Origin: Macrothele yani
Taxonomy: Eukaryota; Arthropoda; Arachnida; Araneae; Macrothelidae
Reading direction: 5' to 3'
DNA length: 64,000 bases
Assembly: GCA_039090855.1 (NCBI GenBank)
Contig: CM076999.1
Location: forward strand, 113,769,072 to 113,833,071
Shown: positions 1 to 9,653 of the stretch, piece after piece
How the letters are laid out: every line of letters starts with the position of its first letter
Numbering within the stretch: position 1 is the first letter of the stretch
Program-made: the position numbers and the translations under genes
The notes under the pieces: generated by a model
What the model saw: only the letters and a program-made list of their open reading frames with translations
Databases searched by the model: none
What the model was told of the DNA's origin: nothing

Positions 1-778
1 TTTGTCAATATCTCTACTTCTAAGAGTCCGATTTGAAAAATTCCTGCTTTGTTGGATAGTGTTTCCGACGCAAAATGTTTTTCCTATAAATTCAAAATTT
101 TCAAGTAAATCATAGACTTTCCGCTAGGGGGCACAAAGGTAAATTGCCCTTTCTGCGTTATTTCTGCTCCTAAAACTCCGACTTGAAAAATTCTTCCTGT
201 ATCGCATACAAGACCTGATGGATGGAAAATATTTTTCACATAATTTCTAATGTTTGGTTAAGAATGGTTTGGCCACCAGGGGGCATAAGTGTTAATTTCT
301 GCTTCTGATGTATTTGCAGCAAAATCTGGGTTCCTGAAAACCCGACTAAATTTTTTTTTTTCTTGAACCGATACCGCTCATATGGAAAAACCTTTTGAGA
401 ATACTTTTCTTCCTAAAATAATGCATGGTTTTCCCACCACGGGACGTAAATTACCATCTTATTTTTGTCGATAGCTCTGTTTCTAAGAGTCCGATTTGAA
501 AAATTTCTTTCTGTGTCCGGTGCGAAATGTTTCTCATATAAACTCATGTTTTTCTTAACGCACAAGTCTGCAACCAGAGGGCGTGAGCTCACGATTCCGT
601 TTACAGCAATATCTGAGGGATTAAAAACCCGATTGAAGAACTTCTTTCTTCCGTCAGATACTATTGTTTTCCATACCGGTTCCATTGACTTTGAATAGCT
701 TTAATAAATTTAATTTTCGTCAGAACGGATTCAAAAGACGTGCTTATTACACCCGAAAACTCGGTGTAATCTTTCTTG
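1..778 (+). mobile_element. Helentron-like element family H1, 3' portion
   Basis: This is a truncated copy of the element seen complete at 22052-24309. It has the same sub-repeats, each with a core such as CCGCTAGGGGGC or GCCACCAGGGGGC followed by a TCTCTRCTTCTAA-type segment and a run ending GAAAAATTCTT. It ends the same way: the inverted-tip copy TTCAAAAGACGTGCT near 730, the hairpin ACACCCGAAAACTCGGTGT, then CTTG at 775-778. The 5' end lies outside the window. I see no coding capacity; the short open frames are incidental. The class assignment is inference from end structure. Confidence 0.6.
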
Positions 779-796
779 TTTTTTTATTATTATTAG

Positions 797-1553
797 TGGT
801 TTAACGACCACCGTGAGCAACTCCATGGGCTGTAAGCAGTCGCCCGTTCCTATTTTAGGATTACTAGTTTCAGGAATGGGAGAGAGCCAGTGCCGTCAGA
901 CAAACACAACATCCATGCCTTACCGGGATTCGAGACCGGACCCAACTCGCCCGTCCCTAATTTAGAGCTACTGGCTCCAGGAAAGGGAGAGAGCCAGTGC
1001 CGTAAGACAGGCACAACATCCATGCCTCACCGGAATTCGAACCCAGCCCCAACTCGCGCGACCCTAATTAAATTAAAGTCGCCCAAGACCCTAAATTTTA
1101 GGGTCACTGGTTCCAGGGAAGCGAGGGAGCCAGTGCTGTAAAACAAAAACCAACATCCATTCCTCACGGGATTCGAACCCGGACACCTTACGGACGAATG
1201 ATCAGAGTCCATCGCTTTGAACACTGCGCCGCTTAAGCCTCTGGGGAGGCCACAACATCCATACCTCCCCAAGATTCGAACCCGGACCCAACTCAGGCCC
1301 CCCTAATTTAGGGCCATTGACTCCAGGAAAGGGAGAGAGCCAGTGCCGTAAGACAAACACAACATCCATGCCACACCGAGATTCGAATCCTGGCCCAACT
1401 TAGGCGACCCTAATTTAGGGCCACTGGCTCCAGGGAAGGGAGTGAGCCAGTGCCGTAAGACAAACACAACATCCATGCCTGACCGGGATTCGAACCCGGA
1501 CCTAACTCGGCGAATGATCATAAGCCAGCGCTTAGACCTCTACGCCACCGGTG
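797..1553 (-). mobile_element. Multimeric tRNA-derived SINE (family S1)
   Basis: On the minus strand this has the S1 head, with a tRNA A-box (TGGCGTAGAGG-type) and a B-box (GGTTCGAATCC-type), and the S1 tail with GAGTTGCTCACGGTGGTCGTT. The clean family copy is at 14081-14303. Here the B-box plus the segment that follows it (the strand shown reads GAGCCAGTGCCGTAAGACA) recurs about five times at roughly 110-120 bp spacing, near 880, 990, 1130, 1340 and 1450. The locus is therefore a SINE expanded by internal tandem duplication, or a string of partial copies. It is non-coding. Confidence 0.75.
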
Positions 1554-1569
1554 GGTGGGTCCTTCAGAA

Positions 1570-1695
1570 ATTTAGAGGTGCTAAATGGTGGACTGGGGCT
1601 GAGGATCGAGGAAGTTGGAAAAGACTGGGGGAGGTCTATATCCGGCAGTGGGTGTCAACAGGCTAAAAAGAAGACGAAGAAGAAGGAACAACTTA
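1570..1695 (+). pseudogene. LINE C-terminal fragment with GAA-rich tail
   Basis: The frame ending at 1666 finishes SWKRLGEVYIRQWVSTG-stop. This matches the last residues of RTE-type LINE proteins; the intact LINE in this window ends WRKLGETFVQQWIDNG-stop at 41311. An AAGAAGACGAAGAAGAAGG simple tail follows directly, as expected for a LINE 3' end. Only about 30 codons survive. It abuts the S1 SINE head, so the SINE may have landed in it. Confidence 0.55.
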
Positions 1696-2503
1696 TACAC
1701 CTTTAAAGCGTAAATTTTAGAATAGAAATTATATTTGAAACAGAAAAATTTTGAAATTTTCTTTATACGTTTTTTTATATTTATTCGTGTTTAGGGTCAT
1801 TCCGTAGAAGAACGTATAACCGAGGTTTCACAGTAATTACCGTATATCTCTTCCATAAATTTTGTGTGTTCAGTTCTTTCTATGCATGCGCTGCATTGCA
1901 TAAAACAAAATTAACACGTGGATTCCCTTCCGGATTGAACAGCCTGCGAGAGCAAAAGAAATGATTTTTGTTTTCAAATGAAGGACATTCTTACGGTAAC
2001 GAAGATGATAACGCACCAGAAACGGTTACTTTGAAACTGCTAATGTTATGCTGACACTCATATTCGAAAAATTAACAGACTGAAATACATGCAGTACATA
2101 CCTGTTTCGTAAGAGAGTTGTAAACCGTAGATGTATATCAACCTCATTCTAACGCCACAGTGACAGTCATCGAGGATTAACGCTCAAACATATTAAGATC
2201 TCCAAACAAGAATATTCGCAACATTTAGATTGCTATCCTTGTGTTACTGCCACTAAATCGAGCGCAAATTAGGACTGATTTGGTATCGAGAAGTCGTCGT
2301 TTCAAATGTATCTCTAGAACTAAGTGCGTAGAAAAAAAAAAAAAGAAAAAGGTCGTGACAGGATGTATGCGACATATTACGTTGGGTTGCAGCTCCATGA
2401 AGAATCACTGCTAATCGCTTTCGCTGAACTGTGTGTGTCGTTGGGGATATCCTTCATAGTGTCCAATCACACCGCGGCAACGCTTGACGTTTATATCCTC
2501 AAC
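1696..2503. other. AT-rich spacer
   Basis: I see no recognisable gene, RNA or repeat. There is a short A-run at 2333-2350. The mariner inserted at the TA at 2504-2505. Confidence 0.5.
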
Positions 2504-2505
2504 TA

Positions 2506-3794
2506 TTGGGTTGTCGGAAAAGGCATGACGTATTTTAGCCATGTTTTGTAAAGGTTATTTATTGATAGAAAGAACAAAGATCAATCATTGATATAATGCC
2601 TGTTTTGTTCGATAACATTTTGCCATCTTTCAGTGAGCTGTTGAACGTCTCGTTCATAGAAGAGCCTGTCTTTCGTGGCGAAAAACTGAACAAGGTGCTG
2701 ATTTACAGCCTCATCTGAATTGAACGTTATACCACGCAAGGGCTGTTGAAAAGAGTGAAACCAGTGGATGTCTGACGGCGCAAGGTCAGGCAAGTACGCT
2801 GGGTGTGGCAACACATCCCACCCAAGCTCCAATAATTTTTGGTGGGTGATCAAACTTGTGTGTGGTCTCGCGTTGTCGTGATGGAACACAACACCTTTAC
2901 GATGAACGAGCTCTGGACGTTTCTGGATGATGGATTCGTTCAAACTGTCCAATTGCTGACAGTACACATTCTAATTGATTGTTTGGTTCTGTGGTAGGAG
3001 CTCGAAAAACACGACACCTTTAAAATCCCACCACACTGAGACCAGAACCTTCCGCTGATGAATATCTGCTTTGGATGTCGTTTGTGGCGAAGCAGCACGT
3101 CGGGACCAAGACCGTTTGCGCAGCACATTGTTGTACACAATCCACTTTTCGTTACCAGTTATCAGTCGCTTCAAAAAAGGATCGTTTTCCTCACGTTTAA
3201 TGAGAATGTCGCAGATGTTTATACACGCCGTCAATTAAGCTTCTTTGAGTTCATGAGGAACCCACACATCGAGCTTGCTTACGTATCCCAGCTTTTTCAG
3301 GTGGTCGTGAACGCTTGAATGATGAATGTGCAAAGTGTCTACAATCTCTCGTGTCGTGTAATGTGGTTTTGACTTGATCAATGCTTTGATTTGGTCGTCA
3401 ACAACCTCGGTTGGCCTCCCGGACCGAGAAGTACCGTTGAGGTCAAAATCACCAGCACGGAATTTTGCGAACCACCGCTGGCACTGACGTTCTTGTAGAG
3501 CATTATCACCGTACACTTTACGCAACTTTTCGCAAGCTTGACGCGCGTTCTTCCCTTTACGGAAGTAAAACAGTAAAATATGGCGAAAATGCACAGTTTG
3601 GTCTTCCATCTTCAACTTGATGTCAAATCTCCGCAAATCAATTAAATCGCTCACTATCCCTTTTAGACTGCAGCTAGAAATGGCACCTCTCGAATGCCAT
3701 AGCGATAACAGAGCTGCGCATGCCTCTAGTACTTCCAGAACCGTCCAACCGCCATCGGGTGCCAAAATACGTCATGACTTTTCCGACAACCCAA
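2506..3794 (-). mobile_element. Complete mariner (DD34D) transposon copy
   Basis: The 1289-bp element is flanked by TA on both sides (2504-2505 and 3795-3796), the Tc1/mariner target-site duplication. Its ends are inverted repeats of about 30 bp: the left begins TTGGGTTGTCGGAAAAGGCA and the right ends CTTTTCCGACAACCCAA. It carries one transposase frame on the minus strand. Boundaries are complete but the transposase is dead, so it could move only in trans. Confidence 0.93.
2581..3609 (-). pseudogene. Mariner transposase, inactivated
   Basis: A single 343-codon frame, the usual mariner length, encodes a DD34D transposase that would cut and paste the element at TA sites. The start is taken at 3609 (MEDQTVHFRH), just inside the right inverted repeat. 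The N-terminal half has the helix-turn-helix DNA-binding region (GKNARQACEKL, then a GRP linker SRSGRPTEV). The catalytic part shows ITGNEKW, HHDNARPH and PDLAPSD; 34 residues separate the last two Asp residues (about 245 and 280). Three lesions are visible: an in-frame TAA at 3235-3237 (codon 125), an in-frame TAG at 2971-2973 (codon 213), and the first catalytic Asp (ITGDEKW in the family) is Asn at codon 153. There is no frameshift. Confidence 0.92.
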
Positions 3795-3949
3795 TAATAT
3801 GGAGGGCTATATATTTATTAGGTGTGGTTAACGTAAAATAGAGTACTTGTCCCTCAGTATTCAATTTCTCGGAGTTATTTATAATGGTGAAATTTTAAGA
3901 TTAGTTATTTTAATAAATAAATAGTAGTGCAGAATATTGAAAATGTAAA

Positions 3950-4260
3950 GTTTTGCTTGTACTTTAATAAAATTGTTCTTACATATCTTAGCATCATTGT
4001 ACAAGGTAACTGCGCTTCTTCCACATTCCCTTCAAAATTTGGATGCTGTATTTGCTTCTGTACTTCTCGATAAATGTTCAGCAATGCAAGTCCAGAAAAT
4101 CGAGAATTAGATATTGCGTTTCGGAGATACATTTTCTGACACTTGAGAGGAGAAAATGTGCGTTCGGGGGATGCCGTTGATACAGGAACCCTTAATAGAA
4201 TTTTTAGGGATTTCTTGATATTGGGGTAAAAAGCAACAAAAACAACAAAAACAAAATTTG
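3950..4260 (-). pseudogene. hAT transposase dimerisation-domain fragment
   Basis: The minus frame contains RVPVSTASPERTFSPLK followed by YLRNAISNSRFSGLALLNI, coded at about 4061-4228. This is the conserved C-terminal hAT dimerisation motif (family form: PVSTASAERSFSALK, then LRS, then RLSGLALLNIH). About 55 residues are convincing. Upstream sequence in the frame is low-complexity (VFVVFVAFYP) and does not resemble the hAT catalytic core. No start, zinc finger or terminal repeats are visible, so this is a relic. Confidence 0.75.
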
Positions 4261-4402
4261 CAGCTTCACAACTTGATAAGGATTTATCGCAGTGGTTGGT
4301 CTTTCCAGTTGTCTTATTGCTAGTAAAGGAATCTCCCAGGGATGTGGGCGACAGCAAGTGAACCCTGCGGGTGGGTTGCTTCCACGTAAGAAAATGCACC
4401 AA

Positions 4403-4748
4403 TCAAACGAATTCGAAGTTATTCCAAAAAATCCGCAACTTCGTTGGAAAAAAATGTGATTTGAGTCAGTTTTTTATCGGTTTACCAGATTAATCTTGAT
4501 ATTTTTTATGAACTATATTTCAAATTCGGTTTTAAAAGAGAAAAACAACCATGTGATTCGGTGTTCAAGAGAAAAAATGTGCCTTGATATCCAATGCAGG
4601 AGGGGGAGGGGGCTTGAACCCCTTGAGCCCCTCTCTTTCCTATGCCAATGCTACGTTGTGCCGAAGATGCCGTCGAAGTGAAACTACAGTGTTTTGCAAA
4701 AATTAAAATCCGGAAGGCATTCGCGGGGATAAAACGGAAAATTTTTAT
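4403..4748. other. Spacer with G-rich tract
   Basis: I see no gene. A GGAGGGGGAGGGGGCTTG tract at about 4598-4615, with a partly complementary C-rich stretch just after it, could be a decayed transposon terminus. A similar G/C-rich inverted tract lies at 7150-7190. Confidence 0.3.
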
Positions 4749-4930
4749 CGCCGCCCCGGTGGCGCAGTGGTCAAAGCGATGGCCTCTGCTCCATTCATCC
4801 AAAAGGGGTCCGGGTTCGAATCCCGGTATGGATATTATTGGAACCAGTGACCCTAAATTAGGGACGGGCGACTGCTTATAGCCCATTGAGTTGCTCACGG
4901 TGGTCGTTAAACCTCCAATCAAGCAAACAA
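4749..4930 (+). mobile_element. tRNA-derived SINE, family S1
   Basis: The head GCCCCGGTGGCGCAGTGG (A-box) is followed by GTCCGGGTTCGAATCCCGG (B-box) and the S1 tail CAGTGACCCTAAATTAGGG...GTTGCTCACGGTGGTCGTTAA, ending near CAATCAAGCAAACAAAA. Compared with 14081-14303 it lacks a segment between head and tail (the CTTACGGCACTGGCTCTC region). The head resembles a class II (Leu/Ser-type) tRNA. The A and B boxes would act as an internal pol III promoter. Confidence 0.85.
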
Positions 4931-4939
4931 AATTATTAT

Positions 4940-5310
4940 CAATATCACGATCACCAAACAGAGGTCATCGCTCTTTCCGCGTTTATAAGTGAGTCACGTA
5001 AAAATTCCCATTTGCCGCCACCGGAACCCAGGGTCTTCCAGTTACGCGCCGAATAACTTCCACTGCAACCACAGCTTCCTCGAATTCCTCCAGACTCACA
5101 CACGCTAACTGCCAAGCCAATTTGGCAGGTTGCTTCTTGGAGCCCCGCACAATGTTGTGGATTCACCAAAGATGGTAAGCTGCAACTAAACAAATAATTC
5201 GAAGGTGAAAGACTAATTAATACAGACACTTGACGTGGACTAGGTGCATCAAACAGAGGCCATCGCTCTTTCCACGTTTATAAGTGAGTCACGGAAAAAT
5301 TCTCACCGGT
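4940..5310 (-). mobile_element. tRNA-derived SINE, family S2, minus copy plus partial second copy
   Basis: This is the reverse complement of the unit seen twice at 5640-6275: CACGTTTATAAGTGAGTCACG, the tRNA-like block (TTCCAGTTACGCGCC), then CAGACTCACACACGCTAACT, GGTTGCTTCTTGGAGCCCC and ACACTTGACGTGGACTAGG. A second partial minus copy begins at about 5250. It is non-coding. Confidence 0.75.
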
Positions 5311-5317
5311 AATCGAC

Positions 5318-5440
5318 CCCAGAGTTTTCCAGCCGCTGTGGTGCAGTGGAAGCACATCCGGCGCGTAACTGGAAGACACAGGGTTTGATTCCCGGTGGCG
5401 GCCAATGACAATTTTTCCGTGACTCACTTATAAACGTGAA
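5318..5440 (+). mobile_element. tRNA-derived SINE, family S2, tRNA-head fragment
   Basis: It contains the S2 head GCCGCTGTGGTGCAGTGGAA (A-box), CCGGCGCGTAACTGGAAG, the B-box-like GGTTTGATTCCCGGTGG and the tail TGACTCACTTATAAACGTG. It lacks the CTTGGAGCCCC-type 5' extension of the longer copies. The tail runs into the 31-bp tandem repeats. Confidence 0.7.
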
Positions 5441-5484
5441 AAGAGCGATGACGTCTGACTCACTTATACACGTGGAAAGATACA

Positions 5485-5628
5485 CTTATAAACGCATAGA
5501 TAATCTATAGACTCACTTATAAACGTATAGATAATCTATAGACTCACTTATAAACGTATAGATAATCTATAGACTCACTTATAAACGTATAGATAATCTA
5601 TAGACTCACTTATAAACGTGGAAAGAGC
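5485..5628 (+). repeat. 31-bp tandem repeat seeded from SINE S2 tail
   Basis: About 4.5 copies of a 31-bp unit (GACTCACTTATAAACGTATA plus GATAATCTATA). The first part of the unit is the S2 tail motif GACTCACTTATAAACGT, so the array probably grew inside a SINE copy. AGATAATCTAT within the unit is partly palindromic. Confidence 0.85.
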
Positions 5629-5639
5629 GATGACCTCTA

Positions 5640-6275
5640 TTTGATGTACCTAGTCTAAGTCAAGTGTCTATTAATTATTCTTTCACCTTCTGATTATTTG
5701 TTCAGTTGCTGCTTACCATCTTTGGTGAATCCCCAGCATTGTGCGGGGCTCCAAGAAGCAACCTGCCAAACTGGCTTGGCAGTTAGCGTGTGTGAGTCAG
5801 GAGGAATTCGAGGCCACTGTTTTGTAGCGGAAGCATATCCGGCGCGTAACTGGAAGAACCTGGGATCGATTCCCGGTGGTGGTCAATGAGAATTTTTCCG
5901 TGACTCACTTATAAACGTGAAATAGCGATGGCCTCTGTTTGATGCACCTAGTCCACGTCAAGTGTCTGTATTAATTATTCATTTGCCTTCTAATCATTTG
6001 TTCAGTTGCTGCTTACCACCTTTGGTGAATCCCCAGGATTGTGCGGGGCTCCAAGAAGCAACCTGCCAAATTGGCTTGGCAGTTAGCGTGTGTGAGTCAG
6101 GAGGAATTCGAGGCCACTGTGGTGTAGCGGAAGCATATCCGGCGCGTAACTGGAAGACCCTGGGATCGATTCCCGGTGGTGGCCAATGAGAATTTTTCCG
6201 TGACTCACTTATAAACGTGGAAAGAGCGATGGCCCGTGTTTGATGTACCTAGTCCACGTCAAGTGTCTGTATTAA
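5640..6275 (+). mobile_element. Head-to-tail pair of family S2 tRNA-SINEs
   Basis: Two copies lie 300 bp apart (CAGTTGCTGCTTACCA at about 5703 and 6003). Each has GGGGCTCCAAGAAGCAACC, GTGTGTGAGTCAGGAGG, a tRNA-like block with A-box GTGTAGCGGAAGC and B-box GGGATCGATTCCCGG, then TGACTCACTTATAAACGTG and a GTCCACGTCAAGTGTCTGT end. The tRNA-like block folds with TCCGG/CTGGA as an anticodon stem, but the loop lacks the invariant U33, so it is not a working tRNA. Confidence 0.8.
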
Positions 6276-6606
6276 TATCACGATCATTAGTTTAACAACT
6301 ATTTCACAACAGACAAATATATGCACATTTTGCATATACGGGTTCACATAAAAATGCAATCTGAAAATGTATTAATATTATTATCTGTAATGTTCTTCAG
6401 TGTTCTAAAACGTGTGTATGTAGCTTTGGGAACACTACGCAAAGTTTTTTCTTCTTACTCACTCACTTTAAATGTAAAAACATTACTTTACTAATAAAGA
6501 AATTTTTAAATCTTAGATAGGTCTAATAACAAGAATAAGCACTTAGTCAAACTAACGTGAAATAGTGAACACAATAGTGGTTTGAAAAGACAAATACAAA
6601 ATATAT
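6276..6606. other. AT-rich spacer
   Basis: I see no gene or repeat that I recognise. It ends at the TA where the next Tc1 fragment begins. Confidence 0.4.
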
Positions 6607-6607
6607 A

Positions 6608-7139
6608 CAGGGGTTGCCCAAAATAATATGATCACCCAGGAAAAGAAGGTTTTACGCACCTAATAGGGTGTGAGCCCAACTCTGGCGTTCAAAACCGCCT
6701 GAATCCTCTTTGAAATAGATGCATACGAATCCTGGATGGCGGATAGTGAGATGTTACACCATTCTTTATGCATAAACTGCTTCAGGTCCTTGAGGGATGC
6801 AGGAGGACGATAACCGGATGTTATTCTGTTTTCCAACACAGACCACAGTGGCTCGATGATGTTTAAGTCTGGTGATTAGGTAGGCCAACGAAGGTATGAA
6901 AGTTTGTCCTCATGTTCCTCAAACCATGATTGGACATTCCGAGCTCTGTGGATTGGGGCGTTATCATCTTGGTACATGGCATCTCTTGCAGGAAACGGTA
7001 CCTGAGCTATTGGATGGACTTGGTCAGCCAAAATGGTTTTATACGCCCTACCAGTCATCCATCCATTTAAGGTGATCAGAAGACCTGCTGAAAACCACGA
7101 TATGGCTGCCCATAGCATAACCATGCTCAAAGGAGACTT
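6608..7139 (-). mobile_element. Tc1/mariner element, 5'-truncated
   Basis: One inverted-repeat end is present, after TATA at 6604-6607: CAGGGGTTGCCCAAAATAAT. The element on the minus strand runs from that end back to about 7139, where the N-terminal half of the transposase and the other end are missing; GC-rich sequence (CTTTGGGGGCCCCTAGGGG) follows. Confidence 0.8.
6660..7130 (-). pseudogene. Tc1-like transposase C-terminal half
   Basis: The minus frame reads VMLWAAISWFSAG...MYQDDNAPIHRARNVQSWF...LSYLRWPT-stop-SPDLNIIEPLWSVLENRI and continues to RIQAVLNARVGLTPY-stop at 6660-6662. DDNAPIH supplies the second catalytic Asp and NIIEPLW the Glu; 36 residues lie between them, two more than in classic Tc1. 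The first catalytic Asp and the DNA-binding region are absent. An in-frame TAA just before SPDL (about 6876-6878) replaces what is usually Gln, Asn or Leu. It is non-functional. Confidence 0.85.
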
Positions 7140-7953
7140 TAGATGCTTTGGGGGCCCCTAGGGGCTAGAAGGCTCAGGGGCCCCCTCCCCCTTCTTATGG
7201 TTTCAAAAATTTTCATCCGTGAGATTAACAAAAAAAAGAGGGGGGGGGAGTCAAGAAAAAGGTTCTTTACCCTTTTTAAAAATGCCATCGCTTCCTATTA
7301 TTAGAACGTTCTGTAAGAAACAGTGCTAGTGTAATAATTTTGTCTGTCCGTGCACATCGAACTTTTTGATTTCAGAGATATCTCAAAAATCATTTTTGCG
7401 GCTAATAGGAAATCAATGGATATTAAGTTTGACACTTTTAATATCCCATATACTTCATGCACTGCAGTTATCATAAACAGAATTTTGAGGCTAATTAGAA
7501 ATCAATGGATGTTAGGTTTGGCATTTTAAATATCCGTATCCCATTTATACCTACACTGCAGTTATCAGAAACAGAAGCATACAAATTAAATGCAAAAGAT
7601 CCGGTTTGAAAATGGAAAAGTAGAGACTGCAGATTTTTGAGTAAGAGTTTCATTGAAACTTTTTATTGCTTTTTCAAAAGCTAGTGTTAAGTCGATTTAA
7701 GGAACAGAAAAGGTGAGAATACTTGATAATTATCAGTATCAAACCAAGGGAGCAGAAAGTAATGAGAAAATGTTGTTGCAATGCAATATAAATTACTTTT
7801 AACACTATTAAATAAGATAGTGTAATATTCTCAAATTTCTTTATTTTTTCAGCCTAAATATTAATAACTGTTTTGGTTTAACATGTTTTAGAGGTATTAG
7901 GTCCGAGATAGAAGTTGATTGTCCTAAAACGAATTATCCTACGAAGAATATTT
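7140..7953. other. Spacer with a short imperfect duplication
   Basis: I see no gene. A roughly 90-100 bp segment occurs twice (about 7399 and 7490), each with AAATCAATGGATRTTA and later CACTGCAGTTATCA. There is also a GC-rich inverted tract at 7150-7190 and an A/G run at 7230-7250. Confidence 0.45.
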
Positions 7954-7955
7954 AT

Positions 7956-8455
7956 AACGAAGTAAATTTCTCCGTCATTTTTATCCGCGCCAGGATTCGA
8001 ACCCGGGTCCACTCATTCCGGAATAAGTTGCTCTACCAATTAAGCTACGCGGACGTTTAATTCTGATTCCTATCTGCCTTTATGTCGTGTGCGTCCTTCT
8101 GGCAGGTACGGCACATCTCCTGATACGTTACATCATCTCCCCCTTATTTATTTATTTTTTTTTTCGAAGTGCTGGAGAAAGGATTCTCTTATTTTTCCTA
8201 TCTCGCGGTGTGGAAATAACATCACACCAATGCGAGATTTTGAACGGTCGGGTCATCCGGATAGTTCGGGCGCCATTATAACGAAGTAAATTTCTCCGTC
8301 ATTTTTATCCGCGCCAGGATTCGAACCCGGGTCCACTCATTCCGGAATAAGTTGCTCTACCAATTAAGCTACGCGGACGTTTAATTCTGATTCCTATCTG
8401 CCTTTATGTCGTGTGCGTCCTTCTGGCAGGTACGTCACATCTCCTGATACGTTAC
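7956..8455 (-). mobile_element. Tandem pair of family S3 tRNA-like SINEs
   Basis: Two copies 324 bp apart. On the minus strand each has a complete tRNA-like block (7983-8054 and 8307-8378): acceptor GTCCGCG/CGCGGAT, D-arm GCTTAATTGGTAGAGC, anticodon stem ACTTA/TGAGT, T-arm CCGGGTTCGAATCCTGG, then TAAAAATGACGGAGAAATTT. The anticodon loop is TTCCGGAA, 8 bases instead of 7, and all family copies share 8, so I call this a SINE head, not a tRNA gene. After the first head the strand carries the family body (CACACCGCGAGATAGG, CTTTCTCCAGCACTTCG). Confidence 0.75.
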
Positions 8456-9540
8456 ATATTTATTTCTTCATTGATTGTCCTACCACGAAGGAAAAAAACA
8501 AAAAAACAATTAACAGCAAACACGCCCGATCATCAGGAAAGTTTTTTACAAGTATTCCTCATCGCAACTCGGGAAGAAGGTGGGAAGGTTGCAACACAGA
8601 TGTGTTCCCATGGCTGGAAGTACCATGAAAGCAATTTATAGCACAGCAGGCCAGTTACGATTTCGCCTTAAACAATGAAAATTGTGGGAAGCGTGAATAC
8701 CTTCTTTACCAACCACTGAAAGGAACTCAAAATTATTTTAACCGTTCCTTTCAAAATAAGTACATCGATAAGAACTCGAAAATTCGGAATGTCAGCAACA
8801 CAAGAAAAAATGTTATTATTAATATGAGAAGTAAAATATCAATTGACGATACAAAGTAGTCGTTTTAAGGATTGATTTGCTTTGGTCCGTGAATACCAAA
8901 ACTGAAAATCCAAATATATATTTTCGGGGCCTCTCTGTTATGCGCGCGCTTAGTGCGCCTAGCCGGAAATCCGCCTCTGACCATGCTACTTTACTGGAAG
9001 CAGGCAGTCTCAGTTGTACACTTCTACGGAATAGTGAGAATGTGGATTCATCCGACTACGTTACACGCTTCTATGCATCGGCAGTTCACGTTGTATGCTC
9101 CTAGCACTATAGTCGCCGCCGCTATGCATTCATCCGGGTCACCAGAGGTTTCGCAATAGCAGCTCTGCCATTAAAATCTTGCTTGCGCAGCTCCGTGCGC
9201 ACTATTTTCGTTGATACTGTGGTCCGGAGATGCAGATACAACTCCGCACCAATTTTTGGCACCGTGGTCTTATTACGGGTAACAATCTTCTACATGGTGA
9301 TATCATAAACACTTTGTTTGCTTTTTCTTTCGTTCAAAATACGAGCTAAAACATACTTTGCTATTGAATAAATTACGTCTACTACAAGACAAATAGGGGT
9401 GGCTGTCTTTAAGTCATGGACCAGGCAAATGATCCGAAAGGAAATGAAAGATGACAGGAATCCATTGAGAAAATTATCTTCCGCTTATAATTATAATAAT
9501 AATAAGAAGAAGAAGAAGTACACAGCCCTAGGCTTCACTA
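8456..9540. other. Spacer, nothing recognised
   Basis: I see no supported gene. It has an A-rich stretch at 8488-8512, a GC-richer part with GCGCGCGCTTAGTGCGCC at 8943-8960, and an (ATT/AAG)-type simple repeat at about 9488-9518. The last 100 bases may already belong to the LINE that follows. Confidence 0.35.
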
Positions 9541-9653
9541 CTCAGAACATCAAGATTGGAACGAGGGAGCCAAAAGAAGAAGCTTGGGGCAAGAAAGTCC
9601 AACACGCAAGGCACTACAAAGATCTGCAATCGGTCCATGTAGATAAGACTGTG
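9540..9653 (+). pseudogene. Non-LTR retrotransposon fragment, upstream piece
   Basis: The frame reads GFTTQNIKIGTREPKEEAWGKKVQHARHYKDLQS and ends VHVDKTV at 9653. I recognise this as the region before the cysteine-rich domain of a LINE whose next residues would be close to DAWLTNGSLFPKSE. Exactly that peptide resumes at about 10677, after about 1.0 kb of tandem S3 SINEs. The link is inferred from peptide continuity. Confidence 0.45.

Noticed and set aside
7983..8378. Two functional tRNA genes on the minus strand
   Set aside because: The anticodon loop has 8 bases in every family copy, the heads are attached to SINE bodies, and the two copies are a 324-bp tandem duplication.
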